64,000 nt of DNA from Zizania palustris (Eukaryota; Streptophyta; Magnoliopsida; Poales; Poaceae), in NCBI GenBank assembly GCA_019279435.1, contig JAAALK010000080.1:94898311-94962310 (forward strand). The letters run 5' to 3'. The position numbers and the translations under genes are program-made. The notes beneath the pieces are model-generated. The model was not told where the DNA came from and searched no databases. It saw nothing but the letters and a program-made list of their open reading frames with translations. How positions within the stretch are numbered: position 1 is the stretch's first letter; each line of letters starts with the position of its first letter. Shown piece by piece: positions 35,350 through 44,848 of the stretch.

Positions 35350-35935
35350 TGTTGGACAAGAAACGGTGACCAGAGGGCGGTGAATGGGAGCTTTTAAAAT
35401 TTCAGGCTAAAAATAGCCTTCTGTTTTAATTCTGTCTTCTGCGGAACAGGCTTCGAACACGCCCTTCGAAGTTCTGGTTCGGAGGTATTTCATAGCTTCG
35501 AAACCAGGCTTCGCAAGGAGCAAAAGTTTGAAGTCAAGAAGACTTCGCTTCACCCACAAAACCAAAAACTCAACTCTGCTAAGTCAGTGCAGGCTCCGCA
35601 CACTGAGTGCCTTCGAGCAGACTTCGCACTTCACCCTTCACGAGAAATGACTTCCCTCTAAGGACTTCGACCAGACTAGCAACTGGTACTAGGCTTCGTA
35701 TTCCAAAGGTCTAAACTCACACAGAACACACTGCCTTGAGGACTTTGATGGGGAAGAAATCAAGTTTCGAGTTAGGCCATGAACAGTGCTTCGTTAGTAA
35801 TCAGAGAGGACTAACCTCTAGTTTACACAGAATAATCACACACTGAGAACACACACTTCTCCAAAGGAGAACTAGTGCACAAACTCGAACCAGGAAGAAA
35901 TGGAGTTCAACAAAATCAAAACATGTAGTGCAAAG

Positions 35936-36846
35936 TGATGGGGGATTGGTCCCGATCTTCCGCTAGGTAAAGGGTAACTTGGATTGGTGGAGAATCTCGA
36001 TGTTGGCGATCCAAGGCTCCGGTCCGGCGGATCAAAACCTTGCAATCGTTACACCACTGTATCCGTTGGTTATCAACCACGCAGGACGCGATTGACATCG
36101 CCACGAAGGATAATTCCTGCAAGCGAACCCAAGAACACAAGCAAAAACAGGAAGGATACAAGTCGAATGCCAAATCACAGACAAACGATGAAAAGGTGAG
36201 GTTTCACAAATGCCTATGCAGCAGCCAATCGGTCTGGTGCAAGGGGCGGGATCTAAACACACAAGTGTAGATGCAAACAAAGCAAAACCTAACCCTAAAG
36301 GCGGCTGGATTGAATATATAGGCCGTGGGCAGCCTGTGGAAGGCGTACAGACTTGGGCTGTGGGCTAGAAGACGTACAGACTCGGACTATGGGCCAACAC
36401 GGCCCAATTCTGTCATGCAGGACTATTTTAAACACACAGGACGGCTCGAGACTCCAAATGAGACGAAACCAACGGCAAAAGATCCGTCTTCTCCTTAGCT
36501 TTCCAAAAAGTCCAAGAACGCACCAATCGGACTTCGTATGAGGAAGTTATGCCCGTTTTAGTGCATGGTGGTCGATGTAGTCCGAACCAGCGAATTCTTG
36601 ACTTCAAATCATCCGTGCGACTCCGTCTTCAACTCCAACTCTTCTATTCCATCTCCCATGTTCCTAAGCAACAAAATATCACTAGTATTCAGTAGCATCC
36701 CGTCCAAACAAATATTAACATAGTTGCTAAGAAAAGAATTAACCTCATGGTTCAAGCGACGGGCACGGGCGCGTGTGATTGGTCCTTGTAATTGAATTGT
36801 AGGTGGAGGCTCTATGTGTGTATCATGTGAAGTGATGTCCTCATCA
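35936..36846 (-). repeat. 911-bp chromovirus-type solo LTR with TSD CAAAG
   Basis: Coding-strand ends TGATGAGGAC...CCCATCA. CAAAG occurs immediately on both sides (35931-35935 and 36847-36851) and no internal sequence remains, the signature of LTR-LTR recombination after a full insertion. A TATATA lies at 36320-36315. The LTR family matches 24312-25245, which still has its PBS. Confidence 0.95.
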
Positions 36847-36890
36847 CAAAGCAGGCATACAAGTTCAAGAAAAAATGAAAACAGAATCAA
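36609..36890 (-). pseudogene. Polyprotein C-terminal tail encoded in the solo LTR
   Basis: The minus-strand frame contains GPITRARARRLNHEV followed by NSFLSNYVNICLDG and a short tail. A GPITRARA-type motif is the recurrent C-terminal end of plant Ty3/gypsy polyproteins, so in the full element the pol frame ran across the PPT into the 3' LTR. The first 15 codons before the LTR start at 36846 belong to the neighbouring Sirevirus LTR and are chance. Not a gene by itself. Confidence 0.6.
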
Positions 36891-39376
36891 AGTTTCATTT
36901 CTTGATTAGGAAACACAAAATGAACTCACAGGTTTGAATACATTAGTGTGTGGTGGCTAGCATAGGAGTGCTACAATGGCTGCTCAAAGTGTTATTGTTG
37001 CCTAGCTAGGCTCCACTATTTATAGGCACTATTCAACCCTATGAATAGACTACTTTACCCCTATGGTTTACACTGATTTTGTCTCATCAGAACAGGGGGT
37101 ACAGATGGTAGTCTACTTTATTTGGAGGCTTCTTTTGTCAGCTTCGCAGAGGAGACAGCATCAGCTTTTGTAGAGCAGACACGATCAGCCTTTGCAGTTT
37201 TGGAGTCTTCTGAAGCCCCCTTCGTACGCGAGGGGTGTGGTAGCTTCGGCAAGAAGCCTTGAGCCTGACGGCCTTCGCTTCACTGGGAGCCTTCGATACA
37301 GTGATGGTTTTAAGCCGAAGCCGTCAAAGCCCTTGTGTCTTCGCGCCATCACCTCCGAAGTGGACCACCACGGCTTCGCAGCTCCTCCCAGTTCGAACTC
37401 CGTCAGTGCGTGTACCGAAGCCATGCATGGCTGAAGTACCACAAGTCAACGACACTCCGAAGCCCCACCTTCGGAGTTCCACCCTTCGAAGTCCCTTCTT
37501 CATCCAAGGCCTCCGCATGAAGCATTCCATGAGCACTTCATCGCCGTGTCTCTCCCTGAGCACACTCCTCGACGAACCTCACCTGGACCATGCCTTCGAT
37601 GCACCTCGACTTCTGAGACCTTCATCGGGTAAACCTTCGAATGCCTCCATCCGGAGCACACTTCGAATCCCTTGCCTCATTGCTGAGGACTTTGTCCGCC
37701 ATACTCCAAAATCACTCCTTTCGGAGTACCCTTCGAAGTGCCTCGCTTCCGAGGACTTCATCTTGGGGTATCTTCAGCTAGAGCCACGCTCCGCACTTTC
37801 TGCCTTCGTCTGGCACACCTTGACCCGAGGACTGACCTCGACCCCTCGCATCCTTCGTGACCGAGCTCCCCGCTCGCCCGGCATCAAGCCTCCCGCTTGA
37901 CCAAGGTTCACTTACTGCGAACCGTCCATCGCCTCCGAAGTCACCTGCGCACCACAGACAGACATACAAGTGTATCCAGTACCTCGGAGACCTCTCCGGG
38001 TAAACAACCTCCGGTACACACTCCGGTGTACCGCCCATAGTACTGAACCCTTCGGTACACCTAGATCATCGTGTACTGTCGGACCCCTCCATCAGTCACA
38101 CTCCGCTGCAACAACTGCAACAATCGGACCCACCGAACCCTTCGGTGAAACAACCTCCGAGCCCCTTCGGAGGTACCCCTTCGAAACCAGAGGATAAAAT
38201 CTATCAATCACTCATCATAGACTCCGAAACCAACCATTGGTTTCTCAATCTCCCCCTTGATGAGTGCATTGACAACCAAATTCAAGTTTAAGAAAATTTG
38301 AAAAATTTCAGCACACAAGTGACCATAAAAACTTAGAAAAGAATCAAATCAGGTCACTTGACAAAAGAATTTTCCTCCCCCGTTTTCAAAAGAGTAAAAG
38401 TCCCTTTGGCATTTTCCCTTTGCTTAATGAAAGCTCCCCCTGAGTTATTTTTCCCCTTTACTGCAGAGATCTCAAAAATTTCTCCCCCTTTGGCAATGCA
38501 AGCATCAAGGAGCATTTAAAAAATGCAAAGCTTCGAAATGAGCAGAATCACAGAGAAATATAAAGCAAAAATATGCCAAATTTAATGACAGTTATCATGT
38601 GCTCAGCTCAATTTAACATGATCTAAAAGTATGATGACAGCATGTGATTTCATCATTTTAAAATAAAAGCATCACCACTCAATCAAGGTAACTAGACAAG
38701 TAAAAGTAGGGACTGCGCAAAGCTAATCAATTTCTACTGTATACCGATAAGTCCAGTTCAAGTGGAGTATTGAAAGCAAACTTGATTGACAATGAAGTTG
38801 TACTTGCTGTTCTTTTCATAATGCCAGGGTTATTTGTTTTTATACCTTATACTTTCCAATCAAGCCAAGCCTAGGCAAGAAAGCCATCAGAAGCTTAAGG
38901 CAGTGATTTTGGCATACACTAAATTATCCTAGTTCATACCAAGGTGCAATGGTAAGCAGTCTAGAATAAAGTAGTGCGACGAACAAACCCACCTGGATCT
39001 TTTCACTTTTAGCATTCAAATCATGGATTTTGGATTTTTTATAAGTGAACTAATTGTTTATCACTTGAAGAATATCCATGAGTAAGCAATATGATTTTTC
39101 AAGTTGTAATTGTTGCATCTAGAGAAAAGGATTCTTGCTACCAAGCAGATAAAGGATAGCTAAAGCAGTCCTACCTAAACATGCTAGATTCAAGACTAGG
39201 CAATGAGCATGATTTGATTTTGGAAAGAAAAATCATGCACAAAATGTATCAGACATATTAAATAGAGCTGAGCTGACATGATTACATGAATTAAAACAAG
39301 GCATATTAGTGCAAAACATGTAAATGCAATTTCACACACAATGAGCATATGCATATTAGTGAAAATATGCTCCCCC

Positions 39377-39483
39377 TCACAGAATGCCGTAAGGGTGACA
39401 AATACCAAGTTCTCGATGCAAGTAGGCGAAACGAGAAGCATCGAGAGGTTTTGTGAAAATATCGGCTAGCTGGTGTTGGGTAT
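39377..39483 (-). pseudogene. S3 RNase H C-terminal tail, copy B
   Basis: Same sequence as 15093-15198: the LADIFTKPLD motif and a stop that overlaps the first polypurine tract. Cut at the Tat LTR boundary. Confidence 0.8.
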
Positions 39484-39978
39484 TGTTGGCGTAAAAGATT
39501 ACGCTAACAGGTTTCTGAAGATTAGAAACTAACAAACGAAGTGTTTGCGAAGTAAACTATTCTAAGCCTCCGAAAGGATAATACCTTAGAATAGTTCGAA
39601 TGTGTATATTGAATAACTTGTATTCGGTCCTCATTACAGGGTAAAACGGGGGGTATTTATAGGCCCAAACATTAAGGAAAAGACCTTTTTACCCCTCTAT
39701 TACAACCGACATAGTGGAAACTATTTGGTACCCTTAATAGGGCTAAAATGGTAAAAGACTAATCTAGTTAGAAAGAAGATAAGTCTTCCATCTTAGCTGG
39801 CAAAGAAGTTCCTGGAAGAGTCTAAGTTCGAAGATGTACTCCGAACTAGAGCCCGTCATCATACTTCGAACTTGACCGGATGCATCTCCGAAATTATATA
39901 TCAGATATCTTCATCTTAATCACCAGTCTTTATCTTGTTGCTACGATAATCTTGAAGATTGAATATTTTCCCCCAACA
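39484..39978 (-). repeat. Tat 3' LTR, copy B
   Basis: 495 bp with TGTTGG/CCAACA ends. TATA on the minus strand at 39661-39654. The complement of the polypurine tract GAGGGGCTAC follows at 39979-39989. Confidence 0.92.
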
Positions 39979-40305
39979 GTAGCCCCTCGAATACGCTTCT
40001 CCGTTAAATCTGTGATGTTAGGGAAGCAGTATACGCAAGGAAACATATTCATGTGTAGAGATTAACAGATTTAAACCATCTCCGAACTACGTGGAGATGT
40101 AAACTTTGAATCAGTTTTTAATAAAATTACTTTCGAAGTAACTTAGAACTAACTCGAAAAGTCTGAAAGTCTTTTTAGACTTAGAAGAAATAGCCGTTAG
40201 CTTCTTTCTTCTAACGGAAGTTACGGAATGCTTTAATTTAGGAGCAAAGTAACGGTTGGGAATGTGAAACGACACAGGCAAACGGTAAAAAATCAGGGTC
40301 TGGGC

Positions 40306-40312
40306 TATAAAT
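40306..40312 (+). promoter_or_regulatory. TATA box of the Tat antisense gene, copy B
   Basis: TATAAAT in the context GGGCTATAAATTGAGGG, 108 bases before the first ATG, outside the LTR and pointing away from pol. Conserved in all three copies. Confidence 0.55.
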
Positions 40313-40419
40313 TGAGGGTCCAAACCCTTCTTGAGTACCTTTTCACTGCTTTCGTGCAAACAAGCCATCACCCGAGCCCTAGCCGCCAGTTTTTTCTCTG
40401 AAACAATCCACAAAATCCA

Positions 40420-43400
40420 ATGGCGAAAACTAGTTTTAAGGGTCCTGGAGTGACTTCAGCCTAGGCCCGGCAGCAAGCTGCTGCGGCGGCAGCGGCTGCA
40501 TCATCGGCGACGGCAACTCCAAATCCTTCAGTGGCGGCAATGGCGTCGGTGGGAGGAAATCCCCAAAATGTCGGTCCTCAAGACCTCTTTCCTGCGTCAA
40601 CGAAGTATACAGACCAGTCTTATCAACTAGGGCCGTCAACCTGCAGAAGGGAATCGCTTGCGGCTGCAATAGAAGGCAAGATTAGTTCGGGGGTTATGAT
40701 TCGCAAACCTGGGAAGGAAATCATTCTGTCACCAAGGCCCGGAGAAGTGGTCATCTTCGAAGCCTTCTTCGAAGCTGGTTTGGGGCTTCCAGCAGTCGAC
40801 TTTTTAGCGGAGGTATTAGACTTGTTTCATGTAACCCTCCCCCAACTCTCTCCGAGTGCGGTAGCACGCCTTGCCATCTTCGAATGGGCGTTGCGAGCCG
40901 AAGGTTGTGAAGGAAGAGCGGAGATCTTCGCAGCACTACACAGGGCATCATGCCAACCGAAGACCTTCGTAGGCTCCGGAGGTGAAAAGATAGTAGTGGC
41001 CTTCGGAAGTATCAACTTCAGACTCCGGGACGAATATGCTCTCCGGTTTCCTGCCAAGGCCATTAATGCTAGATGGTATACTGATTGGATCTTGAGATGG
41101 TTTTACGCCGAAGTTGGGGCAAGCAACCGCTTAGCTGGACCTCTGCGAGAAATCCACTTCCGGAAGGAAGCCTTGGTGCACCCGGATCTAGGCCAACTCG
41201 AAGCTCGCTTGAGCTTGCTTCAAAAAATCAGTCGTCGTTTGAGCATGCGGGACTTAGCCGAAGAATTCCTAGGGCTTCAAATTTCTCCCCTGATGGCCAA
41301 CTGGCCTATCATCTTCGAAGAGGATTCGGAAGGCGGTCTTCGAAAAATTTCCTCAACTTCGAGTCCTGCAGGTAACTTCGAAAACAACATACTCTATGTA
41401 TATTTATTCGAAGAATTAACAAACTTAACTCATTTTTTAGCTTCTTCAGCCCCTATAACTTCGGAACAAATCGCACGGGCTTCGGAGAAGATTTTGGGCG
41501 TTCCAACTCTGACCGAGAAAGAATGGAGAATCAAGTTGGTTGGAAGTTGGGAACGATCTAACAGAGTGTGGGGGCTGTTGGAAATTGCTCCGCCCCCTCT
41601 GATGGATTGGGTACCTTCGGAGAAAGGGCCCAAGAAAAGGAAAGCCGAAGCTGGAACTTCGAGCTCCGCCAAGACTCCGGTTAAAAAGGTGGCTCGAAAT
41701 CCAAAAGTTCCCGCACCTTCAAGCCCAAGAGCTTCAATCTCCGATTCTCAGGAGGATGAAGGTAGGCTGCTCGTAAGGTTGATTGACGAGGATGCAGCTC
41801 AAAGGGCTGTACAAATTGAAGAACCTGCGAACGTGCCGGAGTCTCAAGAGAATCTTGAGCAAGCGAGGACTCCGGCTGTTCAAGAAGATTTACCTCAGGA
41901 CGGAGCTCCTGTGGATGAGAGTGGAGTCGAAGTCACTGTAGCTTCGATTCCGAATGAAGCAACAACGACTGTTCAGGAAAATGTTCCGACAGTCGAAGAT
42001 TTGACGCTTGATTCTGACGAAGATCTCGTCTTCGATCCGCCAAGCAGTCCAATGCTCATCCGCCGCCAAAATGTCGAAGGTAAACTTCGAATAATTCTTT
42101 TATCCTTTTTTTAATGCGAAATTATACAATGTATAATACCTTTGTTTATACAGAGTCCACTTCTATGGAAGAGGTCCGTCCCGAAGATACAGTTCCTGGA
42201 CCTTCGACAACTTCGGAGCCAATTCCAGGAGCCACTCAAATGGGGCCTGGAAAAGGCAAAGGGAAGATGGACTCCCTCCCTGCTCCGAGCTCAGGATCAA
42301 CTCCGTCTGAGTCAACAGACGAGAGCCAATCTACTGAGGGGGGCCAGTCTACTGGGGCTCCGAAGACCACAGCTCAACACTTTGGACCTTCGCCAAACGA
42401 AGATGACAAACAAGCCTTAAGCATGCTCCCTCTGCTAGCTCCTTTCTTAGAGTGAAGAACTGGGCTTCGGACTTTGCTCGAGCCTTTGGATCGAGCTAGT
42501 CGCGAAGTCGGGGAGACAAACTTGATGGCCATCTTGAGCGAGGCGGAGAGTTCGTAGCTTAATGCTGCCATGGAACGCGCAGCATACCAGGTACGAAGTA
42601 TCTACAAAACAGAATCAAATTTATATACGAATAATTTCTCACCTTGGTTTTTTCTTTTCGCAGCAAATAGTATTGGCCCGAGCTGCGAACATCTCCAATG
42701 AACGTGGAAACATTCGCCTTCGAGAAGAAAATGCAACTCTTCAATGAAATCTGACTATCTCCGAAGGTCGAATGGTCCACATGGACAACATGGTTTCAAC
42801 GGAGCGCAGGGCCAGACAAAGCTTGGAGGCTGCAAACAAGGAGCTCGAAGCAGAAAAAATTGTGCTTCGAGCAGAAATTGAAAAGATGCGGGCGGAGCAC
42901 GCTACTGCGGGGGCCGAGCTTGTTAGGCTCCGAGAAGAAGCTAGTCAGCTATTGAATCATAAGAATTCCTTAACTACGGAAGCGGCTAGGCTCTCTGGAG
43001 TAATAGAAGAGCTAACTTCGATGATGGATGCGCTGATTGAAGATAAGCTGAAGTCTGAGAAGGTAGCTGCGGAGGTCATGGACCAATTGCTAGGCGTTCT
43101 GGAGTACTTCGGTACTACTGGGATGCTTCCTTCGGATGACAACATCTCTCTACTGCGCCGGCTGAAAAGGATTCAAGGAGTAGCGAAGCAAATGAAGACA
43201 GCAGGCATTCGTTACGGAGAAATCTCCAGACAAGTGGCTGTTGTTGGCCTACTTCGTTACTACGAATATCTGGGTCGATCGATAACTCCGAGCGCAGGAG
43301 AGGGTCCTATTACCTTCGATGACGACCAGCTTCTTACTCCCTCCGAAGGTGTGGCCGCTGCTTGGCAAGCCTTTCAAACTTCATGGAGAGCCGAAGGTCG

Positions 43401-43497
43401 CTCTGCGATTAAGGCCTGGATTGACGAAGGACAACGCCAGAAGCAGGCTCGGTCCCAAGCTTCGAGCAGTCAGCCTCCTCCAAACCCGCAGGTTTAG
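40420..43497 (+). pseudogene. Tat antisense gene: PF04195-like domain, linker and coiled coil; three exons, four stops
   Basis: Exons 40420-42079, 42154-42590 and 42664-43497. Both introns are GT-AG and the joins keep frame (phases 1 and 0). Exon 1 encodes a domain resembling the putative gypsy-type transposon family PF04195 (EVVIFEAFFEAGLGLPAVDFL, then SPSAVARLAIFEWALR), followed by a basic then acidic linker. Exon 3 is a heptad-rich coiled coil and a C-terminal helical part. In-frame stops at 40462 (TAG), 42453 (TGA), 42555 (TAG) and 42745 (TGA) interrupt it. Translation from the Met at 40531 would still give exon 1 intact (527 codons if intron 1 is retained). Antisense ORFs at this position are established for Tat elements; their function is unknown. 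Confidence 0.75.
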
Positions 43498-43551
43498 AAT
43501 TACCTTAGGATCTTCAACTATGTAAAGCATTATGCTTATGTACATTTATGA

Positions 43552-44058
43552 ATGATGATTTGTTTATCATGTTTTTTGGCTTTGCCTCATATGGAAGATG
43601 TCGAAGTGTTAGATGTTAACGACGAACTTCGCTTATTATGGGCTACCTTCGATATCTTAAAACTTCACAAGCGTCCTCGATTTCTAGTTCCTCGAGATAG
43701 TTCCAGAGCAATTACGTCCAAAATAAGTAAAGATATACTATCTTGTATTAAAGAGGAAGAAAAAGAAGTTAACTTGGAAACTTCGTCTTCTGAAGACATT
43801 ATATGGTCCGAAGACGAAGATGAGGTTCAAGGTAAAAAGCCTGAAGAACTTGGAAGCTGGGAAAGAAGTCCCGAACGGCTTCGAACTTGGGCCGAGCTTC
43901 AACAAGAACAAAAGGACTTTAGAGCTTCGAAAGGAGGCAGGAGAGTTAAACGCAAAGTTGTTAGGACTCCCGGCACTGGAACTAGTCGTTCCAACCCTAG
44001 CTCTAGAGATCGAAGAGGTCTTCGATTCATTCTTGGTATAGATACCAATTTTTCATGA
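43552..44058 (+). CDS. Second antisense ORF of Tat, 168 codons, unrecognised
   Basis: An open frame 55 bases downstream of the coiled-coil gene on the same strand. The more natural start may be the Met at 43591 (EDVEVLDVNDELRLLW). The first half is acidic with a Glu/Ser-rich patch (KEEEKEVNLETSSSEDIIW), the second half basic (GGRRVKRKVVR). I recognise no domain. It may be a separate protein or a terminal exon of the preceding gene, since that gene's last codons (CCGCAG then GTTTAG) also resemble a splice donor. Intact here, broken by a stop in copy A. Confidence 0.4.
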   Translation: MMICLSCFLALPHMEDVEVLDVNDELRLLWATFDILKLHKRPRFLVPRDSSRAITSKISKDILSCIKEEEKEVNLETSSSEDIIWSEDEDEVQGKKPEELGSWERSPERLRTWAELQQEQKDFRASKGGRRVKRKVVRTPGTGTSRSNPSSRDRRGLRFILGIDTNFS

Positions 44059-44398
44059 TGTAATCATATTTGCTTGAATAATAAATATCAATTTAAAATT
44101 GTCTCCCTATTTATTAGCCCCTCTTTGGGCGTGAGCAACTTCGAACTGTATTCAAAGATGGTTAGGCACAAAGATAAACTTTAGGAGTACAATTTTGGGG
44201 GTTCGGAGCCCCTCTGTAATTTAAAGATCTTTTAAAATCTTATAAAATGTCTTCGACTATTTGTAGTCTGAAGAATGGCGACTTAACACCTTATGCTTTT
44301 GAAAGAAATCACTTGAGATAACTTTCCGGACACTTTAGTGTCTTAGATAATTTGTCACTTTGAACTTTCTTAACAGACATTCGGAGCTCATGGATCAA

Positions 44399-44646
44399 AC
44401 TCTGTTTTGTTTTGGCCTCCTTCGGCTCTTTTTTGCGAATTCTGTCAAACCGGTGGTTTGGAGTTCGCATTGGTCTCTTTGGACTCTTTTTACGGATGTC
44501 TACCAGCCGATGGCTTGGACTCCGCATGATTTGGTCTCCTTGGACTCTTTTTACGGATGTCTACCAGCCGATGGCTTGGACTCTGTATGATGTGGTTTTG
44601 GGCTCTTTTACGGATGCCTACAAGCCGGTGGCTTGGACTCCGGATT
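44399..44646. repeat. Tandem repeat of about 61 bp in the Tat spacer, copy B
   Basis: Same three clear units and one decayed unit as at 20043-20290, with one substitution. Located between the converging ends of the antisense ORF (44058) and pol (44849); the remaining bases of this interval show nothing else. Confidence 0.75.
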
Positions 44647-44848
44647 ATGTCAGCCCCCACGTCGGAAACTTCGAACCAATGGTTCAAAGCCCGAAAATAT
44701 GATTCAAATTAATGACACTTCCCTCTCGGTCAACTCCACGGTTCCAGTGCGTCCACTCGGAAGCTGGAAGTTTATGAGGGGTAGGCACTATCTGAACCAT
44801 ATGCTTTATTAATTCAGAGGATGATTACAAATGATTACAAGGAGCCCC

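Larger units (their letters stand above)
35350..38247 (-). repeat. Sirevirus S3 LTR, copy B, interrupted
   Basis: Two parts, 35350-35935 and 36847-38247. TATA (minus strand TATAAATA) at 37024-37017. The second part is dense in CTTCGGAG, CTCCGAAG and TTCGAA palindromes. Frames such as 37259-37900 lie wholly in this sequence and are not credible genes. Confidence 0.88.
35350..39483 (-). mobile_element. Sirevirus S3, copy B: LTR (with nested solo LTR) and 3' internal region
   Basis: The LTR runs from TGTTGGACA (35350) to TTTCTCA (38247) and is split by a 911-bp solo LTR. Without it and the extra target copy it is 1982 bp, close to the 1976-bp S2 LTR. 38248-39376 carries the repeated CTCCCCC tracts of the Sirevirus 3' end, and 39377-39483 the last RNase H codons. 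The Tat LTR begins at 39484, so the Tat element inserted into the RNase H region. The 5' part of this Sirevirus is not in the window. Confidence 0.85.

Noticed and set aside
37259..37900. 213-codon plus-strand frame, also at 53598-52957
   Set aside because: Entirely within the Sirevirus LTR, low complexity Ser/Pro/Arg, opposite to the element's coding direction.
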